A DNA stretch of 64,000 nt from Mariniflexile fucanivorans (GCF_004341235.1 NZ_SLUP01000001.1:682001-746000); one strand, 5' to 3'. Positions 17,351 to 26,415 are shown, counted from the stretch's first letter. Numbers and translations are program-made. Notes: generated from the sequence alone by a model not told the origin.

Positions 17351-17887
17351 TTAGTTTAATGTGAATTCTCTTTTTAATTTACTCAATTGATTTGAAATAC
17401 TTGCATTATATTGTATATCGCCAATTCGTAAAATGAAACCTCCTAAAATGCTTTCATCTACAATGCTTTGTACTTCAATATCTTTTCCTGTAAGCTCTTT
17501 TGCTTTTGCCAATACTTTGTGTTTTAGAGCATCGGTTAAAGGAATTGCTGTTGTAACCGTAGCAACTTCAATACCTTTGGATTTGTCGTATAACTGGTTG
17601 TATTTAGCAGCAACATCTGCTAAAATAGCAATTCTATTATTTGCTACCAAGGTGTCGATTAAACCTAAAGTTGTTTTATCTGCTTTTTTAAAAACTTCTA
17701 ATAAAACAGATTTTTTAACTGAAGCACTTAATACTGGGCTTTGAAGCGCATCGCTTAAGTCTTTACTTTGTGCAATAGTACTAGCTATTAGCTTCATTTC
17801 ATCGTTAACAGCATCGGCTGTTTTTCTGTCTGATGCTAAACTTAGTACTGCTTTTGCGTAACGTATTGCTGCTCTTGCTCCTGCCAT
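17351..17887 (-). CDS. atpH: ATP synthase F1 subunit delta
   Basis: Part of the peripheral stalk that holds the F1 head to Fo. The 178-residue sequence starts with AGARAAIRYAKAVLSLA, typical of OSCP/delta, and ends with ESILGGFILRIGDIQYNASISNQL followed by a short basic tail. Both halves, the helical bundle and the C-terminal module, are present. The start lies 3 bases after the atpF stop. Confidence 0.96.
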   Translation of the reverse strand: MAGARAAIRYAKAVLSLASDRKTADAVNDEMKLIASTIAQSKDLSDALQSPVLSASVKKSVLLEVFKKADKTTLGLIDTLVANNRIAILADVAAKYNQLYDKSKGIEVATVTTAIPLTDALKHKVLAKAKELTGKDIEVQSIVDESILGGFILRIGDIQYNASISNQLSKLKREFTLN

Positions 17888-17890
17888 GTT

Positions 17891-18391
17891 TTAGTTTAAT
17901 TTAGCTTCACTTAACATAGACTCAACCAATTGTTCTTGTTTGTCTTTGTTAGATAATTCACCACGTACTACTTTTTCAGCTATTTCTATAGATAAACCAG
18001 CAACTTGACTTTTAAGTTCAGCCATGGCAGCTTTCTTTTCACTTTCAATGGCAGCTGTTGCTTGCTCAATCATTTTATTAGCTTGTGCTTGTGCTTCACC
18101 TTTAGCATCATCAATCATTTTGTTTTTGATGTCCCTCGCTTCTTTCAGCATCTCTTCACGCTCTGCTCTTGCTTCTTTTAATAATTTTTGATTATCAGCT
18201 TGAAGGTTTTGCATCTCTAATTTTGCCTTTTCAGCAGAATCTAATGCATCTTTAATTCCTTCTTCTCTTTTTTCTACAGCATCAAGAATTGGTTTCCAAG
18301 CAAACTTTTTTAATAAAAGTACTAATCCAACAAATAATAATAATTGCCAGAAGAATAATCCGAATGAAAATTGTTCAATTAATTTTTCCAT
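17891..18391 (-). CDS. atpF: ATP synthase Fo subunit b
   Basis: Forms the membrane-anchored peripheral stalk. One transmembrane helix (about 8-28, SFGLFFWQLLLFVGLVLLLK) is followed by FAWKPILDAVEKREEGIKDA and a long Ala/Glu/Lys-rich helical region up to about 160, typical of b subunits. Length is 166. Only one b gene is seen, so b is a homodimer, as is usual in Bacteroidetes. A perfect hairpin lies in the gap between atpE and atpF, see the separate entry. Confidence 0.97.
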   Translation of the reverse strand: MEKLIEQFSFGLFFWQLLLFVGLVLLLKKFAWKPILDAVEKREEGIKDALDSAEKAKLEMQNLQADNQKLLKEARAEREEMLKEARDIKNKMIDDAKGEAQAQANKMIEQATAAIESEKKAAMAELKSQVAGLSIEIAEKVVRGELSNKDKQEQLVESMLSEAKLN

Positions 18392-18425
18392 TTATACGTT
18401 TTGTTAACCAGTTAATTTTTAATTT

Positions 18426-18460
18426 AAAAACAGCTATAACCAACCGTTATAGCTGTTTTT
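18426..18460 (-). terminator. Perfect 15-bp hairpin between atpE and atpF
   Basis: AAAAACAGCTATAAC (18426-18440), loop CAACC, GTTATAGCTGTTTTT (18446-18460): 15 paired bases with no mismatch. On the minus strand the arm ends with five T and then AAATTA, so it resembles a weak intrinsic terminator or an mRNA 3' stabiliser inside the operon. It lies directly after atpE, whose product is needed in 10 or more copies per complex. Confidence 0.75.
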
Positions 18461-18465
18461 GTTTT

Positions 18466-18657
18466 TTAAGCTGCAAATAAAGCAGCAAATCCAATACCTT
18501 CAATAAGTGCAGCTGCGATAAGCATAGCTGTTTGGATTTTTCCTGAGGCTTCTGGTTGGCGAGCAATAGCTTCCATTGCTTGTCCACCAATTCTACCAAT
18601 ACCTAAACCAGCACCGATAACGATTAAACCAGCTCCTACAATTGTTGGGATTTCCAT
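18466..18657 (-). CDS. atpE: ATP synthase Fo subunit c
   Basis: Two-helix proteolipid that forms the rotor ring. The 63 residues read as helix 1 (VGAGLIVIGAGLGIGRIGG), the polar loop ARQPEA and helix 2 with the proton-carrying Glu53 in LIEGIGF. The helix 1 Gln and adjacent Ser/Thr typical of sodium-type rings are not seen, so proton coupling is likely. Start ATG is at 18657, 92 bases after atpB. The gap to atpB holds a decayed palindromic element (18690-18740, TTTCCAT...ATGGAAATGACA). Confidence 0.97.
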   Translation of the reverse strand: MEIPTIVGAGLIVIGAGLGIGRIGGQAMEAIARQPEASGKIQTAMLIAAALIEGIGFAALFAA

Positions 18658-18749
18658 AATATATATATTAAAAATTAAACACTCAATTTAAATTTCCATC
18701 TTTACTAAAACAACTTCAGTACAGGTATGGAAATGACAAAAACTACAAT

Positions 18750-19862
18750 TTAATGGTCGTCGTGGTGATGTTCTTCTACAGCCGAACCAAAGTACAATGC
18801 CGATAACATTGTAAAGATATAGGCTTGTAAAGCTGCCACTAAAAGTTCTAACAAAGCTAGCACGAAAGCTAAACCAAATGATAATGAACTTCCTAACCAA
18901 TTTTTAAAAATAAACATTAAACCAATAATACTCATTAATACAATGTGTCCTGCAGTAATATTTGCATACAAACGAATTAATAATGAGAAAGGTTTAATTA
19001 TTGTTCCTAATAACTCAATAGGAGCTAAAATAATTTTCATTGGCCATGGCACACCCGGCATCCAGAAAATATGCCCCCAATAGTTTTTGTTAGCTGTAAA
19101 TGTAGTTATTAAATAAGTTAATAATGCTAATGCGAGCGTTACAGCAATATTGTTGGTTACGTTAACCCCAAGCGGCGTTAATCCTAATAAGTTGATAATC
19201 CAGATAAAGAAAAACACCGTTAACAAGAAACTCATGTAACGTTTGTAGTGTTTTTTTCCAATATTTGGAATGGCGATGTCGTCGCGAATATAAAGCACAA
19301 TAGGCTCTAATAAACGACCCATCCCTTTTGGTATAGCTCCTTTTTGGTAAGATTTAGCCATTCTTCCAAACATGAAGAATATTAATAAACCTACTAAGAA
19401 AATAGTGAAAACGTTTTTAGTGATTGAAAAATCTAAAGGCTTTGCGTTTGTTGCATGATGATGCTCGTCATAATTAATAGTACCTTCTGCATCTGTTTTA
19501 TAAATTTTTCCGTGGTATAACTTGTAGTAGTTTCCATTAACTTCAGCCACAGATTCTCCATGATGTAATTTTGAAGACATAAAAACCTGTAACCCATTAT
19601 CCCATAAAATTACTGGAAGCGGAAAACCAATATGCTTATGTTCACCTGCATCATTTACGTAAGAATACAAACCAAAATCATGCGAATCTAGCAAGTGATG
19701 ATTGATGTATTCTTTAATTTCTTCTTTTAAACCTTGTTTACCTTCTACTTCTGGTGCAATTTCTTCAATGTGCATCTTTTGATGACTATCTTGAGCAAAA
19801 GAAATGCTTGTAACAAAGAAAAATAATAAACAAATTGTTTTTAATGAAAATATATTTTGCAT
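18750..19862 (-). CDS. atpB: ATP synthase Fo subunit a
   Basis: Forms the proton half-channels beside the c-ring. At 370 residues it is longer than the E. coli protein because of an N-terminal signal-peptide-like segment (about 1-23) and an extra periplasmic region up to about 145, both usual in Bacteroidetes. Five or so membrane helices follow. The essential Arg is in IRLYANITAGHIVL. The C-terminus is His-rich (EEHHHDDH), a common feature of the group. The gene opens the core operon. A -7 element lies 35 bases upstream of the ATG. Confidence 0.96.
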   Translation of the reverse strand: MQNIFSLKTICLLFFFVTSISFAQDSHQKMHIEEIAPEVEGKQGLKEEIKEYINHHLLDSHDFGLYSYVNDAGEHKHIGFPLPVILWDNGLQVFMSSKLHHGESVAEVNGNYYKLYHGKIYKTDAEGTINYDEHHHATNAKPLDFSITKNVFTIFLVGLLIFFMFGRMAKSYQKGAIPKGMGRLLEPIVLYIRDDIAIPNIGKKHYKRYMSFLLTVFFFIWIINLLGLTPLGVNVTNNIAVTLALALLTYLITTFTANKNYWGHIFWMPGVPWPMKIILAPIELLGTIIKPFSLLIRLYANITAGHIVLMSIIGLMFIFKNWLGSSLSFGLAFVLALLELLVAALQAYIFTMLSALYFGSAVEEHHHDDH

Positions 19863-19896
19863 ATCACTTAATTAATAGTGGGCTAAAAATCGGTGC

Positions 19897-19904
19897 AAAG
19901 GTAT
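19897..19904 (-). promoter_or_regulatory. -7 element TACCTTTG of the atp operon
   Basis: On the minus strand TACCTTTG fits TAnnTTTG and lies 34 bases before the atpB ATG. A TTTT stretch is found near the -33 position but no TTG. It would allow the core operon to be transcribed apart from atpZ and the small membrane protein. Confidence 0.6.
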
Positions 19905-19965
19905 GTTTTTATCTTAAAATAAAAAATCTAAATTTCACATTATTTAAAGGGGTTGTTTTTGCTTC

Positions 19966-20358
19966 TTAATTTGTATCTAATTTATTGAGAATCCGTACAG
20001 TTGTTGTTGTTTCGGTTACTAAACAAATGGCATATGGAATAAAGAAGGAAAAAAACTCGTAGCGTGTTATATTTCCATCGGAATTATAGGATGGATAAAA
20101 GAAAATAAAAAAACAGCCGAATTTTATAAAACTCCCCAGCATAAAAAGAAGCCCTAACTGGTCTTTAAACCGTTCTCTAAATAAAAATAGAAAACACATA
20201 ATACCTATTGCCAACAGGGTATTAATAATATACGCCCATAAAATTTGACTTTTAAGTATGGGTAATTCTGTATATTCTAAAACAAAAATGTAAATGAAAT
20301 AGGTTATAATAGATATGCTAGCTATTATAAAAATATTTACCGCTAATAATCTCCTCAT
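19966..20358 (-). CDS. Four-helix membrane protein in the ATP synthase leader region (DUF6168-like)
   Basis: A 130-residue protein with four predicted membrane helices and a conserved FRERFKDQLGLLFMLGSFIKF loop. I believe this is the DUF6168 family of Bacteroidetes, but the number is from memory. Its start overlaps the atpZ stop by one base and it lies 103 bases ahead of atpB, the same place as atpI in many operons. A role in c-ring assembly or ion supply to the enzyme is the natural guess. The sequence shows no recognisable AtpI motif. Confidence 0.72.
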   Translation of the reverse strand: MRRLLAVNIFIIASISIITYFIYIFVLEYTELPILKSQILWAYIINTLLAIGIMCFLFLFRERFKDQLGLLFMLGSFIKFGCFFIFFYPSYNSDGNITRYEFFSFFIPYAICLVTETTTTVRILNKLDTN

Positions 20359-20588
20359 TAATCATTAAACTTCTTTAATTGCTGCAAAACAACATACAGC
20401 GCTATGGCAACACCAAGCAGGGTGCCTATAATCAAGAATAATTTTCCGCCGTTAGAAAATTTGACATCTAACCATTTGCCCAGCATAATAAAAAGGTAAA
20501 TAGTTATACCCATTTGAAATGCTATTCCAGTAAGAATAACAGCGTTTTTAAGCGGTTTTTTCGGATCCTGTTGATTTTTCCTGTCCAC
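20358..20588 (-). CDS. atpZ: AtpZ/AtpI family protein
   Basis: A 76-residue two-helix membrane protein of the AtpZ type: a Lys/Pro-rich cytoplasmic start, helix about 15-36 (VILTGIAFQMGITIYLFIML), the typical GKWLDVKFSNGG loop, and a second helix. AtpZ proteins are small partners of ATP synthase that may act with AtpI in magnesium transport or assembly. The start is a GTG placed 41 bases inside the end of the bactofilin gene in another frame. A stop two codons upstream in the AtpZ frame leaves no other good start, so translation seems coupled to bactofilin. Confidence 0.85.
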   Translation of the reverse strand: MDRKNQQDPKKPLKNAVILTGIAFQMGITIYLFIMLGKWLDVKFSNGGKLFLIIGTLLGVAIALYVVLQQLKKFND

Positions 20589-20967
20589 CTTTATTCATTT
20601 CTTTTACGGTTCCTTTCATAATACAGGTCACGTTAAAATTAGCACCTGGTTCAACCGCTAATTTTCCTGCTACCACTTCCCCATCAATATTTGCTGTTGC
20701 TTTTAAGGTTAGTGTGCCCGATAATGCTAATTTACCATTAAACTTACCTTCAAAATAAGCATCGGTACCTTGCAAGGTTCCTTTTATAAATCCTGATTTA
20801 CCAACTACCACTTTGCCTGAAGTTTTAATGTTACCCTCTAAGGTACCATCTATTCTAAAATCGCCTTCGCTTGTAAAATCGCCCACTATTTTAGTGCCTT
20901 GTGAAATGATGTTCTGACTCGATAAGCCTTCAATAGACTGTTTTTCTTTTTTGTTATCTGAAAACAT
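20548..20967 (-). CDS. Bactofilin (polymer-forming cytoskeletal protein)
   Basis: A 139-residue beta-helical filament protein of the DUF583/bactofilin family. The core (about 20-120) has the characteristic pattern of turns of about 18 residues (GTKIVGDFTSEGDFRIDGTL, then GNIKTSGKVVVGKSG), flanked by short polar tails. Bactofilins polymerise without nucleotide and localise wall, polar or stalk machinery. The gene starts 8 bases after the sprE stop and overlaps atpZ, placing a cytoskeletal scaffold between a type IX secretion gene and ATP synthase. Confidence 0.9.
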   Translation of the reverse strand: MFSDNKKEKQSIEGLSSQNIISQGTKIVGDFTSEGDFRIDGTLEGNIKTSGKVVVGKSGFIKGTLQGTDAYFEGKFNGKLALSGTLTLKATANIDGEVVAGKLAVEPGANFNVTCIMKGTVKEMNKGGQEKSTGSEKTA

Positions 20968-20975
20968 AATATTGT

Positions 20976-23543
20976 TTATTTAGAGTTATTACCTGTACTT
21001 AAATAAGCATCCAAATTTTTATGGATTTGAATAATTTGATAATTTGCAGATGTTATTGCAAAATATGGTTCTTTAATTTTTTTCTTATCTTCTTTAACAA
21101 GCAACTGGTCAAATGTTTTTGCTACTTGTTCATTTTTTAACCCATGAACTATCACAAATGTGGTATTAGGGTTATACACATCAACCGATGATTTTAACGT
21201 GTAATATCTAATGTTTTTTAATACCTCATCCAATGTCTTTTGAAAACTCGCAATCTGTTCTGGTTTAGGGTTTTCAAACTTGAAAATAACTTTATAATTA
21301 TTTGCAGTATTATCACTTTCTTGAATGAAATCGGAACTCGCTAATTTTGGCAATACATTAGTTTCTATATCTTGTGCTTGTTTGCCTTCAGGTGTATTAG
21401 CATACGTAATTGCAATATAGTTAATAGCTTTTCCATAAGCCTCCAATCCATATAAACGGCCAGTGGCTGTGGCTTTTAGAAGCTCTAACTTTGGTACAAT
21501 TGGTTCGCCATCAAACGTGTTTATGTATGCTTCACTTTTTGAAATAACTTCTGCATACTCTTGATTTTCATACTGTTCATACAGTGTTTCATATAAACTT
21601 TCTGGACTGTTTTTATCTTTATCTGAAGCTGAATCTGGATTCGTTAAAATAGTGGCATATCGAGATTCTGGGTAGTTTGAAACTATATCTGCTTTAGCAA
21701 TTGAAGCTTCGCTATTTTCGCCTAAAACTTCATAAATTTTATATAAATTGTATTTTGAAGGAAGAATTAATCGTTCCTCTGGATTGCTATTTAGTAAGTT
21801 TTGAAGTTTACTTTTTGCCAATTCGTATTCTTTAAATTTCTCTTTATAAATCAATCCTAATTGGTAATAAGCATAATTTCTATCTTTAGAAAGACTATCA
21901 ATTTCTTTAGCTTCGGAAGGAATTTTAGAAATATAAAACTGCGGATCGAATAATTCGTCTTCTGAAGCCGATACTATTAAATTATTGGTTGAAGCATTTC
22001 CAACGGCTCCAGATGTTCCTTTGTTAGACCATCTCCAATTATCATCCAACGCACGATTTCCCCAAATTTTTGTAAATTCATTTTTACCATACGCCACGGT
22101 TGTTGGGTTATAAAAATAAAACATGGCAGCTTGTGTTGGCGTGCCTGTTCGAACCGGTTGATTTCCTATATTATTAGCAACTACTAAGCCCGAGTTACTA
22201 TTACGTTCGGCAGCTTCTGCTTTTTCTTTTTCTTCTTTTGCTTTAATTTTTAGCTTTTCAATGAAAGTTTCAAAATAAGCAACACGTTCATCTTCAGATA
22301 AATTGACTAAATTCAAAATACTGTCATTTACTTTAGCGATGGATTCATAATAAATTACATCTTCTAAATTATCGCGTTTACGTTTTATAATTCTGTATGG
22401 TTTCGAGTTTAAAACCAAACTTGTCATGGTACTATCGTAATAGTTTCCTGCTGTTTCGTAAACAGATTTATCAAAATTCATATCACCCAAAATCTCGTAA
22501 TTTTTGGCTCTTAAAACTTTGTCTGGCGAGTTGGTTCTTAACGATTTATTGAAGTATGCGGTTGCTAAAGAATCTGATTGATAGTGCAGAAAATAAGATG
22601 CTTTTTGATGATAGATTTTATCTAAAAAAGGTCGGTTTTCACGATTTTCTTCAAGTTCTGTAATATGTTCTAACAACTCATATTTATCGCCGTTTTCATA
22701 ATCGAAATTTTTAATTTTTTCAATTTCGGCACCAATCATATAAATTCGAGGTGTTCTGCGGTTGAGTTCAATAACCCGATCAAAAGCATAAATAGCACTA
22801 TCTTTTTTTCCTAATTCGTTGTATAATTGCCCTTGAATAAATCTGTAACGCCCACGTTCATCATCACTTTTTGTAGCATTCGAAGCTATTTCTAGTTGGG
22901 TAATGGCACTATCAACCGATTTTGTATTTAAATACGCTTGTGCCAACATAGACGTAGCATCGGCTAAATCTTGGTCTTCAAGTTTTTCTTGTTTTAATAA
23001 ACGTTTTAGGTTTTTAATGGCAAGTTCATCGTTATCCAATCGGATGTTGGTTTTTTCACGCCAAATTTTCGCTTGGTTAATTTTATCACTTGCAGGATAT
23101 TTGTACAAGATGTAGTTAAAAGCCTCCAACGCTGGTATAAAACGCTGATCGAAATATCTAGATTTTCCTAAAAGCAGGTACGCTTCATCAATTTGAGGGT
23201 TTTTTTCTTTCCCATCAATCGTAATGCTATGTTTTTGAATGGCTTTTACCGCTTTTTCTTCTGCTGTATTGAAATTTTCATTTTTAGATTGCCCAGGAAG
23301 CATGACTTCCTCAGATATTTGCATACGTTCAATTGGTAAAACATCCCAATAATTATCAAAATACCCATCAATTAAACTGCTTCTGCCAGCTTCCAAGGCA
23401 TTGTAACCATTGTAAAGTGCATTGAATTCTGCAGTAACGGCATGAAAATTTCGGTTAATGAATTTGTCCTTTTTTCTAGAACAACTTACTAACAGTATTA
23501 TAGAACATGCAATAACGAGGGCTGCTTTAAACGGTATTTTCAA
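20976..23543 (-). CDS. sprE: Type IX secretion system lipoprotein SprE/PorW, TPR-rich
   Basis: Required in Flavobacterium johnsoniae for type IX secretion and gliding; the PorW homolog of Porphyromonas gingivalis links PorN with the outer-membrane machinery. The 855-residue chain has a lipobox at L18-V19-S20-C21 and opens CSRKKDKFINRNFHAVTAEF, with NALYNGYNALE just after, which is typical of this family. TPR-like repeats fill about 130-380 and 560-700. The middle is a coiled, Lys/Glu-rich segment (about 415-445). I assign it from this pattern and the bactofilin/ATP synthase neighbours. Other T9SS genes are not in the window. Confidence 0.85.
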   Translation of the reverse strand: MKIPFKAALVIACSIILLVSCSRKKDKFINRNFHAVTAEFNALYNGYNALEAGRSSLIDGYFDNYWDVLPIERMQISEEVMLPGQSKNENFNTAEEKAVKAIQKHSITIDGKEKNPQIDEAYLLLGKSRYFDQRFIPALEAFNYILYKYPASDKINQAKIWREKTNIRLDNDELAIKNLKRLLKQEKLEDQDLADATSMLAQAYLNTKSVDSAITQLEIASNATKSDDERGRYRFIQGQLYNELGKKDSAIYAFDRVIELNRRTPRIYMIGAEIEKIKNFDYENGDKYELLEHITELEENRENRPFLDKIYHQKASYFLHYQSDSLATAYFNKSLRTNSPDKVLRAKNYEILGDMNFDKSVYETAGNYYDSTMTSLVLNSKPYRIIKRKRDNLEDVIYYESIAKVNDSILNLVNLSEDERVAYFETFIEKLKIKAKEEKEKAEAAERNSNSGLVVANNIGNQPVRTGTPTQAAMFYFYNPTTVAYGKNEFTKIWGNRALDDNWRWSNKGTSGAVGNASTNNLIVSASEDELFDPQFYISKIPSEAKEIDSLSKDRNYAYYQLGLIYKEKFKEYELAKSKLQNLLNSNPEERLILPSKYNLYKIYEVLGENSEASIAKADIVSNYPESRYATILTNPDSASDKDKNSPESLYETLYEQYENQEYAEVISKSEAYINTFDGEPIVPKLELLKATATGRLYGLEAYGKAINYIAITYANTPEGKQAQDIETNVLPKLASSDFIQESDNTANNYKVIFKFENPKPEQIASFQKTLDEVLKNIRYYTLKSSVDVYNPNTTFVIVHGLKNEQVAKTFDQLLVKEDKKKIKEPYFAITSANYQIIQIHKNLDAYLSTGNNSK

Positions 23544-23809
23544 TGTTGGTATTTTTAGTCTAAATAATAACTATAAACTCGTGCTTATATTATGTAAGCA
23601 GGTAAAAATAAGCATCTTTTTTGATTATCCGATAAAATGACAGGATTTTTGGATGAAGTGACAGTATTTGTTTGGTTTTGAGGCTTGAAACAAAAATTAT
23701 TACGCTAAGATTCGCTGTGAACCACAGCGTTTCACAGAGAATAATAATTGTTACCTAAAGGCGCAGAGTTGGAAATGACGAAAACTGAAGACTCCGGCTG
23801 AAACCTAGG

Positions 23810-24517
23810 CTAGACAACTTCCGTTCCCGCAAAATGTGCTTCCAGTTCTTTTAAAGTAGTGGCATTGGTTGCTAAATCTTTTACAACTTCACCTTTTTCA
23901 AGCACCACAATACGTTCGCAAACATCGGTTACATGCATTAAATCGTGACTGGAAACCAATACGGTAACACCTTGTTTTTCTGCTAAATCTTTAATGATGC
24001 CTTTAAGGCGGATTTGTGTTGTTGGGTCTAAATTGGCAAAAGGTTCATCTAAAATAATCACTTCAGGATTTCCTATTAAAGCCGCTACAATACCCACCTT
24101 CTTTTGGTTTCCTTTACTTAAATCGCGTAAGTATTTTTTCTGATTGAGTATTTCACCGTGAAAGAAATCTTCAAACTGTGCTACCAAAGCATCTACATCG
24201 GCCTTATTTTGATTACGCAATTCACCAATAAAATAGAAGTATTCTTCCGCAGTTAAATACCCTATTAAAAAACTTTCATCTATAAATGCAGACGTAAAAG
24301 GTTTCCAGTCTTCACTTTCATTCACTTGAATGTCTTTAGTTATTATAAAGCCGGTTGTAGGCTGAATTAAATCTAAAAGCAAGCTGAAATAAGTGGTTTT
24401 ACCAGCACCGTTATTACCAACTAAACCAAAACTTTGTCCTTTTGGAATTTCCAAAGATTCGATATTTAAAACTAAATTGCCGCTATATTTTTTTGATAAG
24501 TTTGATGTTACTATCAT
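23810..24517 (-). CDS. ABC transporter ATP-binding protein
   Basis: The ATPase of an ABC exporter. The 235-residue chain has Walker A GNNGAGKTT (34-42), the signature LSKGNQKKVG, Walker B VIILDEPF and the switch His in SSHD. It overlaps nothing but follows the permease gene by 11 bases. The permease is a large multispan protein of the DUF5687 type, so this is a two-component exporter with unknown cargo. The C-terminus after the H-loop is short and has no extra domain. Confidence 0.92.
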   Translation of the reverse strand: MIVTSNLSKKYSGNLVLNIESLEIPKGQSFGLVGNNGAGKTTYFSLLLDLIQPTTGFIITKDIQVNESEDWKPFTSAFIDESFLIGYLTAEEYFYFIGELRNQNKADVDALVAQFEDFFHGEILNQKKYLRDLSKGNQKKVGIVAALIGNPEVIILDEPFANLDPTTQIRLKGIIKDLAEKQGVTVLVSSHDLMHVTDVCERIVVLEKGEVVKDLATNATTLKELEAHFAGTEVV

Positions 24518-24528
24518 GATATTGTTTA

Positions 24529-26007
24529 TTAGTTGTTTTGATTGAAAGCATCAATCATTTTATATTTTGACTGCACATATTTGGCGGTAATGCCTTTCAT
24601 TATTTTTTGATGAAACACAATGCCTAAAATACCTAAAATTGCTAGGACTAAACAGGCTAGTTCAAAACCTATTAGAAAATAAAACAAAGCAAATATACCC
24701 ATGGGGATAAGTAACAATGGAATACCAATAAGCCATTGTACCGCACCCGTACCTTGATAATTAAATGCTGCTTTTTGACTTAAATCTATCTTCTTTCTAT
24801 TGAATGAGCCACCATATAAAATAACATGCGTGTTAACCCCAACATTGTAAATAGCAGCCACAAAATGAGCTAAAAGAATTTTCCAACCAAAAAACACATA
24901 AGGAATACCTAAAACAAATAATATAACAACACTTAAAGCCATTAATGTGAATTTGGATTGCAAATATTGTTCGTATTTAATATTCTGGCTCATGAGCAGT
25001 TTGTAATAACCACTATCCCAAGCAGGAATAAATTGACCAAAATTGATTAAAAATGTGCCTGTTGAAAAAATACCAATAAATGCAAAAAACCAGGGCATAT
25101 CTTGGTATATAGGCTTCGAGTAAAAATACAGTCCATAAAACAAACCCAATAACAACATCCAAACTGATGATTTAGTACGCTTATTACGCCAAATTAGTTT
25201 TAAATCCAACTGCATAAAAGGCGCAATAGCTCCAAAATTTTTGGTCCAATCTAAATTAGAGGTTTCTATTTCCTTTACTTTTTCTTTTAAACCACTATCT
25301 AAAAACAGCTTTTTCCTTAGTAATTTGAAGTTTACGACATAAAGTCCTATTAAAATTAAAACAGGAATTACAATTAAAATGGGCGTATTATAAATAGCAT
25401 TAAATCCATTAGAAAAAATTTGGGAAAACGAAATAATATTGAAATAGTTAAGAGCAAACAGGCCACCAACGATACTTATAATGGGCAAAAAGGATAATTC
25501 AATTTCTGATGAAAAACTCTCAATAATAAAATTTAGAAAATTTATAATGAGGCTTACCAACATTAAGGTTAACATCCAAGTTAAAACTGAAACTGTTGGA
25601 TAACCTTCTATCAATAAGGTGATACCAAAGGGTATGATGGCAAAAAGCGGCAGGAAATTAAAAAATGAAGTAACCGATTTTCCTAAAACATAATTTACAA
25701 TTTCCCGTCTTTTAATTGGTAGAACCAATAATGGTTTTACAATCATTACAGGTAATTTTTGAAAGAAAAACCTAAAAACCAAATCGCCAATAATCCAATA
25801 AAACAGAACACTGTTTACAATAGTTAGTGGATTTTGGTCTGGAAACCCTTTTTTAAGTGCTGGGTACAAAATAATTCCCAACCCTAAAAAAATGGTTATA
25901 AAATACAGTGCTAAAAATACCATAAGTATTTTTATGGCGAGTCCTTTTCCAAAGCTTGCCGACCTAAAAAAAGATTTCCATTCTAAACTTAAAAAGTTTT
26001 TAATCAT
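24529..26007 (-). CDS. ABC transporter permease, DUF5687 type
   Basis: A 492-residue polytopic protein with about 12 membrane segments. The start KNFLSLEWKSFFRSASFGKG is typical of the DUF5687 permease family of Bacteroidetes. Cytoplasmic stretches such as LKLIWRNKRTKSSVW separate two helical bundles, consistent with a fused permease pair. It sits 6 bases after DUF2059 and 11 before the ATPase gene, forming a three-gene unit. The transported compound is not deducible. Confidence 0.85.
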   Translation of the reverse strand: MIKNFLSLEWKSFFRSASFGKGLAIKILMVFLALYFITIFLGLGIILYPALKKGFPDQNPLTIVNSVLFYWIIGDLVFRFFFQKLPVMIVKPLLVLPIKRREIVNYVLGKSVTSFFNFLPLFAIIPFGITLLIEGYPTVSVLTWMLTLMLVSLIINFLNFIIESFSSEIELSFLPIISIVGGLFALNYFNIISFSQIFSNGFNAIYNTPILIVIPVLILIGLYVVNFKLLRKKLFLDSGLKEKVKEIETSNLDWTKNFGAIAPFMQLDLKLIWRNKRTKSSVWMLLLGLFYGLYFYSKPIYQDMPWFFAFIGIFSTGTFLINFGQFIPAWDSGYYKLLMSQNIKYEQYLQSKFTLMALSVVILFVLGIPYVFFGWKILLAHFVAAIYNVGVNTHVILYGGSFNRKKIDLSQKAAFNYQGTGAVQWLIGIPLLLIPMGIFALFYFLIGFELACLVLAILGILGIVFHQKIMKGITAKYVQSKYKMIDAFNQNN

Positions 26008-26013
26008 AACTAA

Positions 26014-26415
26014 TTAGTTATGTTTTTGGGCAATTTGACCCACTTCCATACCCCAAGATTGCCCAAACATCATCGCTTTTTGGGTTAAACTTAATTGTTT
26101 GGTTGCTAATTTTTTTCCTAAATCGGTGTGGTAAAAAGCAACGAGTTCTTTTATTTCACTTTGAGTGAATTCTTCCATATAAAGATCTGCTATCTTATCA
26201 TATAAAGCATCTAATGTGGCCATAGCTTCTTTGGTATATGCTTCTTTATTTGCTTCGGGAACACTATAACCAATTTGTGCAATGGCACCATCAAACGCAG
26301 CACCCGCTCCCGTTAGTTTTATAAATTCAATAGTTTCTGTTTTAAAATCAGAAGATTCTTGGGCTTGGGTTGCAATGGCAACTAAAAATAGGCATGCAAA
26401 TAGTAATTTTTTCAT
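26014..26415 (-). CDS. DUF2059 protein, secreted
   Basis: A 133-residue protein with a signal peptide (about 1-18, cleaved near ATQA-QES). The DUF2059 pattern IKELVAFYHTDLGKKLATKQ and the small helical fold are clear. Function is unknown; related proteins are periplasmic or outer-membrane associated. It precedes the ABC exporter genes with almost no gap, so it may be their periplasmic partner. Confidence 0.85.
   Translation of the reverse strand: MKKLLFACLFLVAIATQAQESSDFKTETIEFIKLTGAGAAFDGAIAQIGYSVPEANKEAYTKEAMATLDALYDKIADLYMEEFTQSEIKELVAFYHTDLGKKLATKQLSLTQKAMMFGQSWGMEVGQIAQKHN

Noticed and set aside
18689-18741. Possible stem TTTCCAT/ATGGAAA between atpB and atpE
   Set aside because: Long loop and imperfect context; looks like a decayed palindromic repeat, so I mention it only under atpE.
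23713-23729. Perfect CGCTGTG-aac-CACAGCG hairpin downstream of the ABC transporter genes
   Set aside because: No T run follows on the minus strand, so I do not call it a terminator; the 266-base gap (23544-23809) otherwise shows only repeat-like debris and no gene.
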